Source: Diphasiastrum complanatum | Lineage: Eukaryota > Streptophyta > Lycopodiopsida > Lycopodiales > Lycopodiaceae | Reading direction: 5' to 3' | Assembly: GCA_029204225.1 (NCBI GenBank) | Contig: CM055096.1 | Location: 34,857,143-34,921,142, forward strand | DNA: 64,000 nucleotides | In this document: positions 10,898-23,011 of the stretch, one piece after another | Layout: every line of letters begins with the position of its first letter | Numbering within the stretch: position 1 is the stretch's first letter | Made by a program: the position numbers and the translations under genes | Notes under the pieces: generated by a model | What the model was told of the DNA's origin: nothing | The model's database searches: none | Seen by the model: only the letters and a program-made list of their open reading frames with translations

Positions 10898-13800
10898 CTA
10901 GCTTGGTTCAATCATTGCTTTACTAATCACTCCAAGTGATGATCTGAACTTCATAAAAGGTGTCTTTTGAAGTGGTTTAGTAAGTAGATCAGCTACACAT
11001 TCATTTCTTGGAACATGCTCCAAAGCAATCTCCTTGGCTTGCACCATTTCTCTCACAAAGTGATGGCATATCTCAATGTGCTTAGATCTTGCATGGAAGA
11101 TTGGGTTAGATGCAAGGTGTTGGGCTGATATATTGTCATTGTAGATGATTGGTGCCTCCTCTGAATCCATGATCTTTAGTTCCACCAATAATCTCTTGAT
11201 CCAAAGTACCTCCTTTGTAGTGGTTGTCAAAGCTTTGTACTCGGCCTCGGTTGAAGATAGAGATATAGTTTCTTGCTTTTTTCAAAGCCATGAAACCACA
11301 CCTTCTCCTATGAAAATTGAATAGGCACTTGTTGATTTCCTATCCCTCTTGTCCCCTGCAAAATCTGAATCACTAAATGCATGAAGGTTAATCACATCTC
11401 CTCTATATAGAATCCCAAAATCCAATGTACCCGAGATGTATCTTAGAATCCTCTTAGCCTTTTTCCAATGGATATTCAATGGCTTTTGCATGGATTGGCT
11501 CAACCTACATACACTAAAGCTAAGATCTGGTCTAGTTATAGTGATCCACATTAAGGAACCTATAAGTTGCCTAAACAAAGTGATGTCCATGAAGGATCTT
11601 TCATCATCTTCATTTGGCACTTTTACATCTTGCTCCATTGGTGTGTCAACACTTTTGCATACTTCCATCTTAAACTTCTTCAAAAGACTTTGAGCATAGT
11701 TTACTTGACTTATAAAGATAAAATCAGACCCTCTAAGTACTTCTATGCCTAAGATGAAGTGAAGACACCCTAGATCTACCATCTTGAACTCTAAGGATAG
11801 ATCTATCTTGATTTTTTCAATACCATCAACACTATTTCCACTAATGATGATGTCATCTACATAAATGAGTAAAAGTACAATACCAACATCATCAAACTTA
11901 ATGTAAAGAGTAGGATCATATTCACTTTGAACAAAAGAAAGTGAAATAAGATAGCAATGTAGTCTTGAATTCCAAGATCTCGAGGCTTGCTTCAAGCCAT
12001 AGATGCTTCTTTGGAGATGGCATACTTTGTTCTCCATTCCATGCTTGATGAACCCTTGTGGCTGCTCCATATAGATATCCTCTTCCAAAAAACCATTCAA
12101 GAAAGCATTAGAGACATCCATTTGACATAGAATCCATCCAAAATGTGATGCAAGTGCAATGATTAGCCTTATTGTGACCATCTTGGCCACAGGTGCAAAA
12201 GTTTCCTCATAGTCTATCCCTCTCTCTTGAGCATAACCTTTTGCAACTAATCTTGCTTTATGTTTGTTAACACTCCCATTTGCATTCAACTTAAGCTTGA
12301 AGACCCACTTGCATCCTATTACATTCCTTTGAGGTCTCTCAACAAGCAACCAAGTTTCATTCTCAATCAAGGCATCATACTCATCCAACATAGCTTTATA
12401 CCATTCTTTGGAGTTCAATGCATCTTCAACATTAGACGGTTCTTCAAAACTAGATAAAGCATAAGAAGTGGATGAGATACCCTCAACTTGCTGTCCTTTG
12501 CCTTGATATGTGAGCCTTGATGGCTCCACTTTTGCCCTTGAAGATCTCCTTGGTGTGATAGGTGGGTTTGGTGCTTGCTCCTCCATGAGCTCCTCCTCAA
12601 AACCAAGATCTTGCTCCTCGGCCATCTTCTTCTTGATTGTTGGAGCACTTGAGCCTTCTTCAAGCATATGCATATGATGTTCATCTAAGATGACATCCCT
12701 TGAAACAACAAATTTGTTCAAGGATGGGAGATAGACTTTGTAGCCCTTGCTTGAGCTTGCATATCCAAGCATGATCCCTCTTGTGGAAGATGGATCCTCC
12801 TTGGTTCTTGTTTCCAATGGCACATGCACATAACATATACACCCAAAAACTTTCAAGTGATTAAGATTGGGTTTCTTTCCATACAACATCTCATAAGGAG
12901 TTTTGCCTTCAATTGCTTTGCAAGACAACCTATTCATCAAGTAGTTTGCACATACAAGAGACTCACCCCAAAAGGATTTGGGCAAACAAGCATCTAATCT
13001 TAAAGCCTTAGAACATTCACATAATGTTCTATTCCTTCTTTCAGAAACTCCATTTTGTTGAGGAGTGTAAGGACAAGAAGTCTCTTTCTTGATCCCTTCC
13101 TCCTCACAAAAGGCCTTGAACTCATTGGAGATGAATTCTCCACCATTGTCACTTCTAAGAATCTTGATGCTATGATTATGATGCTTTTCCACAAACAACT
13201 TGAACTTTACAAAAGTATCAAATACTTGAGACTTGAAGGAAAGTAAGAACACCCAACAATATCTTGAGTAGTCATCAATGAAGGTTAAAAACATGGATGA
13301 ACCTCCATTAGATTTGGTGCTAGCAATGTGCACATCCGAGTGTATGAGTTCAAGAGAATGAGATGACTTTGTGATGGAGTTAGGAAACACCTTCTTATGT
13401 GCCTTGGATAAGGCACAAGCTTCACAAACCTTGTCTTCCTTCCCAATAGACCTTGGTAGGCCTAAAGCATACTCCTCCTTGATCATAGCCTCCATGGAAC
13501 CCGAGTTGACATGTCCAAGTCTTTTGTGCCATAAAGTAAAAGTAGATATCTTGCTCTTCTCGGCCAACATGACAACATTAGTATCCACAAATGCATCCAA
13601 CTTATAAAGTTTGCCAAGTCTAGTGCCCTTAGCCACTATCTTACCCTTCTTCTTGATGAAACATTCATTTGAAGCAAAGTCAACATTGAAACCATTGTCT
13701 ACCATTTGGCCAACACTTAGTAGATTCTTTGTTATTGTAGGAATGTACAAAACACCTTCTATGTTGATCTTTTTGGAAGATCCTAAGCAAAGGGGAATGC

Positions 13801-14866
13801 TACCAACTCCTTCAATCTTACAAGCTTCATCATTTGCTGTATAGATAGATTTTATAGGTCCATCATAAGATAAGAGAGAAGAGAAAAACTCCCTTTTACT
13901 AGTCATGTGTGAACTAGCACCCAAGTCAATCCACCAAGGATCTTCTCCTTTGAAGCTTGTTGAAGAAAATATGGACATCATGAGAGAGTCCTCATGTGAA
14001 CTCTCCTCCTCCTCCTCTTTGCTCATGTTGGCTTGGCTTTGATCTTGCTTCCTCTTAAAGCATTCCGAGGCATAATGCCCCATCTTGCTACAATAGTAGC
14101 ACTTCACCTTTGATTTGTCTTGCTTGACTTTGGTGGTTGATGGAGATGCCTTTGAGGGTCCTTCTTGATCCTCAAGCTTTGTAGACTTCTTGAATGTTGA
14201 TCCTTTGCCTTTGGACTTGCCTTTGCCTTTGGTGAAGAGAGCTTGGTCATCTCCACCTTGGATGGAAAGCCTATCCATCCTCTCTTGCATTTGGCTCCTT
14301 CTTGATTCCTCGGCCATGAGTGTGCCTTGGAGTTCTTCAAGTATGGGTAGCTTACCCATAATTGCATATCCCTGAACCAAATTGTCAAATTCAAAGCTTA
14401 GTCCATTCAATATGAGTTGAACAAGCTCTTCATCCTTGATAGGGTCACCTATAAAGGCTAGCTCTTTGTTCAATTCCTTTACTCTTAGGACAAAAGTATG
14501 TGCACTCTCTCCTTTCTTTTGATAGCTTCTATAGATTTGATTCTTCAAAGCTAACATTCTAGTTTGGTTCTTGGATTCATAGACCTTTTGCAAAGTCTCC
14601 CAAGCATCTTGATCTGAAGTGCAATCTCCTACCTCTCTTAAGAGTTCATTTGCAACATTCATTTTTATGCAATGTAGTGCAACATTGCACCTCTTGATGT
14701 ATTTGGCTTTTTCTTGAGGATGAATAGGTTCACCCTCCTTACCATTTACAATTTCCATCAGATCTTGCATGATCATGATAGATTCCATTCTAACTTTCCA
14801 TATGGAATAGTTAGTTTTGTTGAGCCTTTCATTAGTATCCAAAAGATATGCATTTATAGATGCCAT
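10898..14866 (-). pseudogene. Copia gag-pol polyprotein with one in-frame stop
   Basis: A single minus-strand frame of 1,322 codons, broken only by a TGA near 11,282-11,284. Domains in order: UBN2-type gag with TNYSIWKVRME near residue 18; a zinc knuckle CYYCSKMGHYASEC near 255; protease with WIDLGASSHMT near 313; GAG-pre-integrase LWHKRLGH; integrase core with its Asp-Asp-Glu residues (IHSDV, FIDDYSR, NGGEF); reverse transcriptase with YVDDIII; RNase H after the stop, with STEAEYKAL and HIEICHHF. The protease active site reads Asp-Leu-Gly where the family has Asp-Ser/Thr-Gly, a second likely lesion. The intact reading frame otherwise fits the near-identical LTRs. It would encode virus-like particle protein plus enzymes for reverse transcription and integration; with the TGA, RNase H would only be made by readthrough. 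Confidence 0.95.
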
Positions 14867-15665
14867 CTAGTCTCCTAATCAAGGACTTGACACAAATGAA
14901 GGTTACTTCTATTGATTTGATTGAAGGTCTACCTTATCCCACTTCTTAGGGACCTGAAAAGATCAGTAATAGACTTCCTATAAAGATCTAAGAATGATCT
15001 CTAACAAAATCAAATCATAGAATACTAGAAACAATGCACTTGCTTGATTGAAGTAGAGAATACTAGTAGAATTGCCCCTCTTTCTATAAAGAACATTAAA
15101 GCTTCCAAATGATCTGATCAAGAGTGAATTTCAGCAACCTAATATACTTCCAAAATCACTTGTAAAAGATCTAAATGGAACTTAATGAGGATGCAACACA
15201 ATCTACTATCCAATCACAAGCAAAAAATGATCAAAATTGATGAAAAATTGATCTAATTTGGTGCATAAGTCAAGCAATGGTTGGACTGAACCTAAATCAC
15301 TTTAGGAGGTGCCTACTACACCTTAGAACAGCCTTGAAGAGTCCCCAAAACTCTGATCTTTCCTCTCCTTGAATGCTAGAAAGCCTCCTCTATGAAATCA
15401 CCTCCAAAACTCGCTTAGAAATCAATGCTTGGAGCAAGCAAAACTTGCTATCTTGGTAATGTGAATTGAATTCAACTTTGCCTCTGGTTTTAGACACCTA
15501 AACACCTGCAAATGAAGTCACACAACACCAATCTCCAATGTATTTGACTCACTTTGAGTTCTAGAATCAATACTAGATGCTAAGATCCAATCTACACAAG
15601 ATTTAGATCAAAAATTGTGATCAAATTGAATGAAAACCAAGGATTTAGATCATTTCAGCCTTTAG
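14867..15665 (-). other. Copia 5' untranslated leader
   Basis: About 800 bp between the PBS and the gag start on the minus strand, with no long frame. It probably holds the RNA packaging signal, as in other Copia elements, but no specific motif is visible. Confidence 0.6.
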
Positions 15666-15677
15666 GCTCTGATACCA
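15666..15677 (-). promoter_or_regulatory. Primer-binding site for initiator tRNA-Met
   Basis: On the minus strand TGGTATCAGAGC lies directly next to the 5' LTR, complementary to the 3' end of plant initiator tRNA-Met. It is where reverse transcription of this element would start. Confidence 0.9.
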
Positions 15678-16359
15678 TGTAAAAATTACAGCAAATAAGG
15701 ATCCTAAAACACTTGAAATGATGAGGGAAACAATAGCTTATGATTTCATAAGATTAGCACAAGTTGAACCATCAAAATCCATCAAAAATCTATGCTTGAA
15801 CCTCACTAAATGGCCCAAATTCTTGAAGAAGGCTTCACACGTGTGAAAGTACGGCCTCCCACAGTCTGAGTACTGTACACCAGACCTACATTCAATCCTA
15901 TAATCATTAGTAATCACAAGTACTCAAACAATTATGAACATAGAGAGCAATTGCACCATTATGAGAGAAAAAACATGAAATTGCTTGATTGATTTTGGTG
16001 AGATATCATCACCTATATATACATGATCCATCACGGTTTTGGGCAGGTATGAGTAGCCCTAAACCTATCCCTAATGCTAATTTTGGTGGATCTTTCATCC
16101 CTACCAAGTTAGGGTTGGAATTTTGGAGATCCCACAACAATGCAAAAATTACCAAAAATAGCTCCTATTTTTTCTCCCTCGTATCTAAGCATAATTTGGA
16201 CTCATTCCAAAGGTTCTAACACTTAGGTCTACTTGAGAACATCCTTATGAATGGAATCCTATGCTATTTGGCACGTGTGACAAGCCACATCATGACCATC
16301 TAACTATTTACAAGTCATATGACCAAAACTAGTCAAGCTAGAATTGTGAATTTTTAACA
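15678..16359 (-). repeat. Copia 5' LTR (682 bp)
   Basis: Partner of 10,202-10,883 and the 5' LTR in minus orientation. It carries the same TATA-like box (about 16,013-16,024). Beyond its outer edge the sequence AGATTG continues the interrupted gypsy frame. Confidence 0.95.
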
Positions 16360-17560
16360 AGATTGCACCCAAAGATCAACACAATAATGCATTTTCTACT
16401 GAATGGAGTACATATGCCTACAAAGTTATGCCATTCGATCTTTGTAATGCCTTGAACACTTTTCAACAAGTCGTGCAAATGGCATTTAGAGAATACTTAC
16501 ATAAGTTCCTAGAGATCTTCTTGGATGATCTTTGCATGCATGGACTTAATGATGAATACTCATCTCATTTAGAGAAAGCACTTTCACAATCCGTAATTTT
16601 CAGATATCACTGAATTAAAAAGAAATGTTAATTTTGGGTCACACATGGTCTTATCTTAGGCCACATAGTGTGATCTAGATATGGGATCACAACCAATCTA
16701 TCTAAGATATGTGCTATCATGGATTTCCCACCTCCTGAAATTATTCGTGAAGTTTATGTAGTCATGAGGCATGTCTACTAGTATCGAATTTTCATTCTCT
16801 TTTTTTTAAATCTGGCATGTCCTATCTACAAGCTCAATGATTGATCCACATTAGATGGAGGAAGCCTTGCAAGCTTTCCAAAAGCCTCAGGATGCACTCA
16901 TATTTGCACTGATCTTACGGCTACCCAATTGGACAATTGAGTATCATGTGCATACCAGTGCATCAAAGTATGCTATAGGAGCACTTGTGACCCAGCTAGG
17001 CAAGTACAAGAAAGACTTCCTGTCCGATTCAATAGTCGATAACTCAATGATGCTGAAATCAACTATTTAACAAATGAGTAATAAGCCTTTGCGATGGCGT
17101 TTTCGGCCAAGAAGTTTTGTACCATCTTATGGCAACTTACTTTGCATTCTACGTTGATCATCAACCTTTGCTATACCTTGTTAACAAAACCTACAACACA
17201 GGGAGAATCACTAGATGGTTATTCTTGTTGTTGGAGTTTGATTTCCATATAGTAATACACAAGGGCAAGCAACATTATATAGTGAATCAAATCAATGTAG
17301 AAGGATTCCCAACTTCATGATGAGTTACCAAATGTTGCTTTATTTTATGTGGATGTCATGCCAGATTGGGCCACGAACATAGTCGAGTATTTGATGCATG
17401 GCCAACCTGATCGGTCACTATCCAAGGTGCAACAGTGGAAGCTTGTCCTTAAAACTTGACCTTATCAGTTGATTGCTGGCCAATTGTGATGATGAATGGG
17501 GAATAATATGATCCGAAGATGTATCTTGCCTCATGAGCAACCTTTCTAGATACTTCTTGA
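16360..17560 (+). pseudogene. Ty3/gypsy RT, RNase H and integrase relic, right part
   Basis: Continues the frame broken at 10,201. At 16,360-16,614 is RT palm sequence, readable as VMPFDLCNALNTFQQVV and FLEIFLDDLC, where LDD fits the catalytic YVDD/FLDD motif. At 16,855-17,320 is RNase H: AFQKPQDAL, LPNWTIEYHVHTSASKYAIG, and the VDHQPLLYLVNK block in a second frame. At 17,320-17,560 comes the degraded linker towards integrase, with QWKLVLK and PYQLIAGQL. Stops and frameshifts show it is dead. It is the older host of the Copia insertion. Confidence 0.88.
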
Positions 17561-17691
17561 AGTAGTGAGAATAGGCACATCATGCAATAAGGTTTTACTT
17601 ATGCTATCTCCTATCTACGCTTTTCCTAATGCACTCTATTGCAAACAATAAGCATGCCGACCAAAATAAGCTTGTAGATAGGACGTGCCAG

Positions 17692-17917
17692 ATTACATAT
17701 GTTAGCCTACCAACGCCAGTGGGACCAAAAATTTCTACTAATTCTCTATAAGACCCTCATGTATTCAATGATTTTATCCATTATATAAAGAGATTACATG
17801 ACCAATTACATATGTTAGCCTACCAACGCCAGTGGGACCAGAAATTTTCTGCTAATTCTCTATAAGACCCTCATTTATTCAATGATTTTATCCATTATAT
17901 AAAGAGATTACACTTTT
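17692..17917 (+). repeat. 113-bp tandem duplication
   Basis: Two head-to-tail copies begin at 17,692 and 17,805, each starting attacatatgttagcctac, and differ at only a few positions. They share a tail readable as ataaagagattaca. This lies at the left edge of the inverted-repeat unit described separately. Confidence 0.88.
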
Positions 17918-17937
17918 GGGTCCACAAGCTATTCTAT

Positions 17938-17938
<1 letters not shown>

Positions 17939-18015
<77 letters not shown>
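17939..18015. repeat. (CT)n microsatellite
   Basis: Pure CT tract of about 77 bp, the first of two within the inverted-repeat unit. Confidence 0.97.
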
Positions 18016-18017
<2 letters not shown>

Positions 18018-18322
18018 GGACTCTACTGAATGCATATTTTGCTTAAATTATACTTCGGTAAATTGTAAACAAGAAACCCCTTTTGAAATTATGTCGGTTT
18101 TGTATTTTATCTGAAACCCTATGATTCATACAATTAGAGGGGCTTTTTTGAAAATCGTGAAGACTTGCTAGACAAGTTTCCTTTGTACGATTGAGATGGA
18201 TACACTTGTTATGGTTAAGATCCAACGGTGTGCATTATGGATGATGAGGTGCACCAAGATGAACCCAATTAACCATAAGGAGAGGGGATGAGCACTTTAG
18301 CTTCACTCTTCTTCTATGACTA

Positions 18323-18328
<6 letters not shown>

Positions 18329-18410
<82 letters not shown>
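18329..18410. repeat. (CT)n microsatellite
   Basis: Pure CT tract of about 82 bp, about 310 bp downstream of the first and in the same orientation. Confidence 0.97.
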
Positions 18411-18413
<3 letters not shown>

Positions 18414-18830
18414 GCGACCTAATGTAGGTAGAAATTTACATATATTCGGCTTACGAAGGCTTGTGGAAGAGTGATACATTGGAAAAGAAGCTTGGAGCAA
18501 TTACAGGTATTGGTATGACTATTTGACATGTTAATGTGCTTTGTTCTCTCATAGCACACGTTTGCAAGCTATTTATGCTTTGTATGTTGTTTGGATTGGT
18601 AGGCTAACATATGTAATGATGAATGATGATAGACAAGCATTCAAATCTTCGTAGGAAGCAGATTTGGTGGTTGTTGTAGGGCGTTGTCCCAGCAAAGTGG
18701 TGGACTCATTTTGAAGGTATCTTCTACATTATAAACCGATGTTTTATGGAATGTAGGCCAACATTGGTATTCCTTGAAGGAATTCGCAGTAGTACATTGC
18801 CTTTCAAGCAAGATTGCTAGTATGCAAGTG

Positions 18831-19115
18831 TATGTAGGTGCGCTACAATGTTGGTAGATGGCCGCCCTACCAAATGTGGTTTTTTGTGATGATCATGATC
18901 ATAAGCATGAATGAATTGGTGGCACACCACAAACATAGATGGCCGCTCTTCCTTCCACCATTTTTTCACTATAACTTTGTTGTTTGCACACATATGTGGG
19001 CGCTCTACTGAAAAGACAATTGGCCACCCTTCTATCTGTTTGTTCTCATTACATTTTGGCTCTTTAACATATGTAGAAGGGCGCACTACCTAAAAGGTAG
19101 TAGGTCGCCACTTTC
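18831..19115. repeat. Degenerate GC-rich repeated motif cluster
   Basis: Short related blocks recur in this AT-rich stretch: atgtaggtgcgctac, gatggccgccctacc, gatggccgctcttcc, atgtgggcgctctac, ggccacccttct and gtagaagggcgcactacc. They alternate between the two strand senses and are spaced roughly 60-80 bp apart. Their origin is unknown: perhaps a decayed satellite or a cluster of one short palindromic site. Confidence 0.45.
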
Positions 19116-20064
19116 TATGTTGTTTTTAGATGAGAAGTAGATGAATGCATTAGGATGTTGCATATGTTGTCCAAATTTTGCTTGAATCATATGTCATTCT
19201 AGAAACGAAGGTGATTAGTATGAAAACATACTATTAGAGTTTGTTGGAATGTTACACGTAGATGATATATGTGATAGCAAAAGACTTGCTTTAGGAAATA
19301 GCCAATGCCATGAAACTTGAGACAAGTAGAATACTTGTGTAGGAATGCTATCTTAATACTAAAGTAGAGCATGACATGTCTCTTGTTAGAGGGATTCCTA
19401 CCAATGGGGAACATCCAATTTTAACCTACCATCGTCGTATTGAATAATTAGTATATAAGGAGGTGTGTTGTCTAGTTGTTGGAGGATGGGTAGTTCTCAA
19501 GAGATTTCTTCACACGTATACAGGTCTGAAGCAATGCAAAACTTCATATTGAGCACCATTAATGTTTGCGTACATAAACCTATGTTTAGGGTTCTTTACA
19601 AGAAGATGTGTTGATAACGATACACATAACTATAGAGATGGTATTTCCCTCACGACGCACAAGAGATGTTTTATTGTTTTGATTAGATAAGAACATCAAT
19701 GAAAACATAATGCAGAATGCCAATTATGGTTCTGAGAGGCTTAAAAACTAGAAAGATGTTGTCATAAGATATAGGACTACTAGGTAAAAGAAATGTGGTA
19801 GCATTGAGTATGCTAGACTACTTATTAAGGTTCGATTCTTGGAAGCTTGAATGGCATGGATTTGCCCAAGCCTCATAGTGTTCGGACTTGATAAAGTTTC
19901 ATAGAGTTCAAGGGGCCAGTATGGCACGGATCTGCCTGGTATTTTACGCTAATGGAGTACGTGTGCATTTGTGGTGTGGTAAAGATAGGATGTGGTAGAT
20001 TAGGAGTGTGGTAAAGTAGATTTGAGTTAAGTATGGATGAATTGTATGATATGTGGTAAGGATG

Positions 20065-20066
<2 letters not shown>
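19116..20066. other. Stretch without recognised genes
   Basis: No domain-bearing frame and no terminal repeats seen up to the (GT)n tract. Confidence 0.4.

Positions 20067-20100
<34 letters not shown>
20067..20100. repeat. (GT)n microsatellite
   Basis: Pure GT tract of about 34 bp. Confidence 0.95.
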
Positions 20101-20102
<2 letters not shown>

Positions 20103-20729
20103 TGAGAGGGTAATCTTTTGACATAAACTTTGTGTTGCAACTAGAGTGTGACTTTGCTCTTCTCTCTCTCTCAAGTGACACTTATTGGTGTGACATGTTG
20201 CGTTTCATCAAATTTATGTCTTGTTTTATCTCAAGAATAGTTGGAGAGAGCTTGATGCAAGAGTCTAACCAACTAGCAAGGGCTTGATGAAGGGCTTTGA
20301 GTGCTTCCATATTGTTTTTAACAAAACACTGTGTTAGCTTGCTTGAAAGTGAGGAAATGATGGCCTAAGTATCTAACATAATGGTAAAAAAAAATTCAAA
20401 TTCCATGGGCACTTCTAAAGACGGGCTAGCATGTTTGTTAGGAGCTCCATCATTCGGATGTCTCTTTCTATCTAGGTCACTTATGGGTGCCTTGGCATGT
20501 TTTTGTTTGATCCACTATCACACCAAATATGTCATTCTCCTATTTCAACTTGGTAAGTTCTCAAGGCTTGGTGGACTTGGAGTAGTGACTAACCATATGC
20601 AAGTGCAATCACTTTATCCTTCATTATCTCCTCTCAAAAACAGTGAACACAAGTCTGTAAAGACAAATGAACTTCACCTTGGTATTATCTGAAATGACAT
20701 TGATTGATCCATTTACACTAGGTTTGGCT

Positions 20730-22260
20730 TTAATTCAAATGAAATGGGCAATCCTTGTAAGTGTGGCCATAACCACACTCCCTACATATTGGCATGTGCC
20801 TTTGAAAGGGCACTTGTTGACTTGATGGTTCTTGCTGGAGTCCAAATTCATCTTAATGGGTATCTTGCCAACATTTCATAGTTGTGCACTCTATAACGAG
20901 TACATATAATCTTTAGATCTTGTCAAAGTTCGGCAAGACAAAGTAGCACCCAATGTAATAGATGACATCCATGCACACTATCCATGCACAACCCATGGGT
21001 GCACATTGACGTTGTCTATTGGATTGAGTGTTGCTTTGGGATGTTGCTTTGTGATGTTGAACTCTGACATGGTATCTTGTTTCACTCAAAGAATGTGCAA
21101 GAAATGTCCCATAAGCAAAGTTTAGATGGATGAGAGCCTCTATATGAGCTCAAAGTAGACAAATTTCCTTGTCCCCTGATGTGACGGTCCTTCCATAATT
21201 AGTCGTAATGAATGATGTTATTGTGCTTCTACATGACGGGTCCTTCCATAATCAAGCATAATGAATGAAGCTACAAGCTTCTAGTTGACAAGTACTTTCA
21301 TAAGCAATTGTAAGGGAACATAGCTAATGTGAATCTAACATTGTAGATGAACTAGCATGAAAAAAGTTATAGAACACATTCTTCTCACTCAACAATTTTT
21401 TCTAAGCTATTCTTGCACACACGTAAACTAAGCTTAATAATTAAACTATATTAGTTTAAGATGCTTATGAATATGGCATGCTTGCTACAAGGATTAACAA
21501 CAAAGTGTACAAGTGAGTGGAAGATCATCAAACTTAGGGAGATATAGTATTTGTAGTGTGCATCCTCAATATTAACAAATCAATAATTAGACATTGGTTT
21601 TTGCTACACAACTTGATTTGAATAGAATTGTTTACTACCTTTTGAAATGATATTATTATGTACTCTACCTTGGTTCATACAAGAATGACTACTATTCCAA
21701 GAATCTGTAATTGTCTAATGCTTGTACTAGTTCTATATTCCACATGAAGACTTATTGGTTCAGATCAAAGATGAGATTTGACAAGGGGTAAATCTCCAAT
21801 AGATCCAACTACAAAAATCATGGGATCCCATATTGTTTTGTTGCATAGAAAGACTCTAGGCCAATGTCTTGACCATAGGATTGTTCTTGCTCGTCGACAA
21901 CCACAAGATTGGTTGGTGCTATTTGATAATCCAATTCTAGTCTTGAGGGACGTAATATCAAGGCAAGTGTCGCATTGTGGGATGCGGACAAGGCTAGGTG
22001 GTAAGGTCCTCCTTGTTGTGGCAATGAGCATTGGTAACTGGTATTCTATGGTTGTTGCTATTGCAATCTCCAGTGATAGTAGCGAGGTACTTGAAATTGT
22101 GGATTAAACACATTGTTCAATATCTCATGATTATTCAAGTCACAATAGATGCAATATCTTTGCACTTGGACTGCGTGTTGGCATGTTTGTAGACACTTGT
22201 TGACAATGTGGTTTCCATTGCAAAGTAGGCAAGTGTGCCCTTGCACATTTTTCTATGAAA
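20730..22260 (-). pseudogene. Possible gag-like relic with zinc-knuckle motifs
   Basis: Minus-strand fragments suggest a retrotransposon gag end. Near 22,150-22,246 reads CLLCNGNHIVNKC followed by RYCIYCDLNNHEI, similar in layout to paired Cys/His motifs in some plant gypsy gags. Near 20,750-20,810 reads CRECGYGHTYKDC. Each has three rather than four residues between the second Cys and the His, and stops intervene everywhere. I cannot name a family or place the ends. The stretch 20,101-20,729 holds nothing recognised. Confidence 0.3.
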
Positions 22261-22378
22261 GTGAGCTCTTGAGTTTATGTTCAAAGCCTTAAACTAATTT
22301 TTCCACCTACGCCTAATGGGGCTTTTGCATGTGGTTTAACTATTGTAGTAATTGTTGTGTGTTTGTATCAGATGAAGA

Positions 22379-22999
22379 AGTAAAAATTGTCAACTAGTTT
22401 TGTTAGTTTTGTTAGTTTATTGGCATTTTGGAGGCCAACTTGAAATCTCAACTTAGAAATAGGTTCACAATTGTCAATAAGGGCCTAAATAGTCATTTTA
22501 CTATTTTTGGCAAGTAGATAAGTGGATGAGGTCGTATTTGGACCCATTCTAATTGGCTAATATAGTTACATTGCATCTAGACTAGATTTTTTAGGTTTTT
22601 GATGAAGTATCTAGAAGTTTCCAAATTAGGTCAAGTTTGGGGCAAGTGGCCAAATGACATTTTGGAAGCTATAAATAGCTGTACTTGCATAGAGAAATAA
22701 TCATAATAGTTTCTTTCTTTGTGGAGAATTCATCTCTTGTGTTTCTTTGTCCATCTATGTTGATTTCTTGGTAGATCTTGGATCCACACATGTGAATTAC
22801 TGTACTTTAATGCTGATGTATGGAAAGTGACAATACTAAGTCATATTCAAGTGTTTATGACCAAATCTTTGTGCATTTGTAGGTTCTAGCATGCATAAAG
22901 TATTGATTTCTATCTTCTAGCTATTTCTAGATGTGCAACCAAATTTGGCCCATGATCTTGTTGATCCACTAATGTGTTTTGGATATGTATTTTTTCACA
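22379..22999 (+). repeat. Copia element A, 5' LTR
   Basis: About 621 bp ending ...TTTTCACA directly before a PBS at 23,000. The first ~350 bp closely match 59,101-59,458, which there follows a polypurine tract, so both are LTRs of one family. The expected starting TG is replaced by AG here. A TATA-like sequence, gctataaatag, lies at about 22,669-22,679. Confidence 0.85.
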
Positions 23000-23011
23000 T
23001 GGTATCAGAGT
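23000..23011 (+). promoter_or_regulatory. Primer-binding site (initiator tRNA-Met)
   Basis: TGGTATCAGAGT, one mismatch from the tRNA-Met(i) PBS, placed directly after the LTR's CA end. It sets the orientation of element A as plus. The following 23,012-23,596 is untranslated leader. Confidence 0.88.

Larger units (their letters stand above)
10202..16359 (-). mobile_element. Young Copia LTR retrotransposon nested in a gypsy relic
   Basis: Complete Ty1/Copia element of 6,158 bp on the minus strand. It has two 682-bp LTRs with TG...CA ends, a 12-nt PBS to initiator tRNA-Met, one long gag-pol frame, and a purine tract beside the 3' LTR. The 4-bp flanks read AGAT on both sides (5 bp if a shared A is counted), the expected target duplication. 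I found one difference between the LTRs (L versus H codon position near 10,661 and 16,137), so insertion was recent. It sits inside a gypsy RT sequence, whose frame is restored if the element is removed. The polyprotein has one in-frame stop, so it is probably non-autonomous now. Confidence 0.95.
17692..18617. mobile_element. Possible small inverted-repeat element
   Basis: The 22-bp start of the tandem duplication recurs as a perfect reverse complement at 18,596-18,617, and a second left copy lies at 17,805-17,826. The unit is about 0.8-0.9 kb, has no coding frame and contains two long (CT)n tracts. It resembles a non-autonomous terminal-inverted-repeat element, but I see no clear target-site duplication, so a chance rearrangement remains possible. 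Confidence 0.4.

Noticed and set aside
17692-19115. CRISPR array
   Set aside because: Repeats differ in length and orientation, spacers are irregular, and the DNA is clearly eukaryotic.
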